The position numbers and the translations under genes are program-made. A DNA stretch of 64,000 nt from Isoetes taiwanensis (taxonomy: Eukaryota; Streptophyta; Lycopodiopsida; Isoetales; Isoetaceae), in assembly GCA_021234155.1 (NCBI GenBank), contig JAJEKV010000672.1:56962-120961 (forward strand), in the 5' to 3' direction. The notes under the pieces are model-generated. The model ran no database searches and was not told the origin of the DNA. It saw only the letters and a program-made list of their open reading frames with translations. Positions 63,942-64,000 of this stretch are shown here, piece after piece (within the stretch, counting starts at the first letter, position 1; every line of letters begins with the position of its first letter).

Positions 63942-64000
63942 ACTTATAGTGTTTTTTATCGTTTGTTTCGTGGATAACAAAATTAAAACAACACATCTTC

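Larger units (their letters stand above)
39063..64000 (+). repeat. Satellite array block E (14 monomers, continues past the window)
   Basis: Uninterrupted head-to-tail array with phase markers at 39229, 40997, 42771, 44534, 46299, 48067, 49833, 51598, 53360, 55131, 56888, 58646, 60423, 62178 and 63942. Spacings are 1,755-1,777 bp. No transposon lies inside. Confidence 0.98.

Noticed and set aside
21055-64000. Many 60-150 codon frames in each monomer on both strands
   Set aside because: They recur because the DNA is tandemly repeated, occupy both strands of a CT-rich segment, and change frame from copy to copy. Only the 239-codon case is listed, as doubtful.
39229-64000. A CRISPR-like or direct-repeat array
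   Set aside because: Units are about 1.77 kb and head-to-tail with no short repeat/spacer alternation; the context is eukaryotic.
1829-64000. Ribosomal DNA repeat or its intergenic spacer
   Set aside because: No 18S, 5.8S, 25S or 5S words are present in any unit; a 1.77-kb unit is too short for 45S rDNA and no 5S box is seen.

Overview
The window is almost entirely repetitive nuclear DNA of a land plant. It is a megasatellite-like tandem array with a monomer of about 1,765 bp, present in about 28 head-to-tail copies, and broken by transposable elements. I found no intact host gene, no rRNA or tRNA gene, no CRISPR and no LTR retrotransposon. The plant assignment rests on an L1-type LINE (GC-rich 5' end, AATAAA followed by CTTGCTCTC and poly-A) and on two Helitron 3' ends (GC hairpin, 11 nt, CTAG). 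A second LINE carries a reverse transcriptase of a kind I associate with seed-free plants, but I cannot name the taxon.

Layout. 1-1045: purine-only low-complexity tract. 1046-1828: AT-rich unique DNA. 1829-4076: satellite. 4077-5662: unidentified AT-rich insertion that replaced about 185 bp of a monomer. 5663-5868: satellite. 5869-6510: small insertion with a Helitron-type 3' end. 6511-9530: satellite. 9531-15925: LINE I, split by a 4.8-kb Helitron (9595-14397). 15926-19442: satellite. 19443-21054: LINE II, a sister of LINE I at the identical monomer position. 21055-33400: clean satellite. 33400 to about 36850: progressively diverged satellite. About 36850-39062: 5'-truncated LINE with a broken reverse transcriptase and a (TATTC)4 tail. 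39063-64000: clean satellite to the window end.

History read from the sequence. One LINE inserted antisense into a monomer. A two-monomer unit (LINE-bearing monomer plus a monomer with a short deletion) was then duplicated. A Helitron later landed in only one of the two LINE copies, between A and T, and the other copy preserves the empty site. Elsewhere, neighbouring monomers share private variants, as expected for local unequal exchange.

Two points deserve caution. First, most differences between monomers are small indels at CG or CNG sites, while CG-free stretches are nearly invariant; this looks at least partly like consensus error at methylated cytosines. Second, the longest open frame (239 codons, minus strand, with a signal-peptide-like start) lies in the pyrimidine-rich half of the monomer. 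Whether it is real depends on those same indels.
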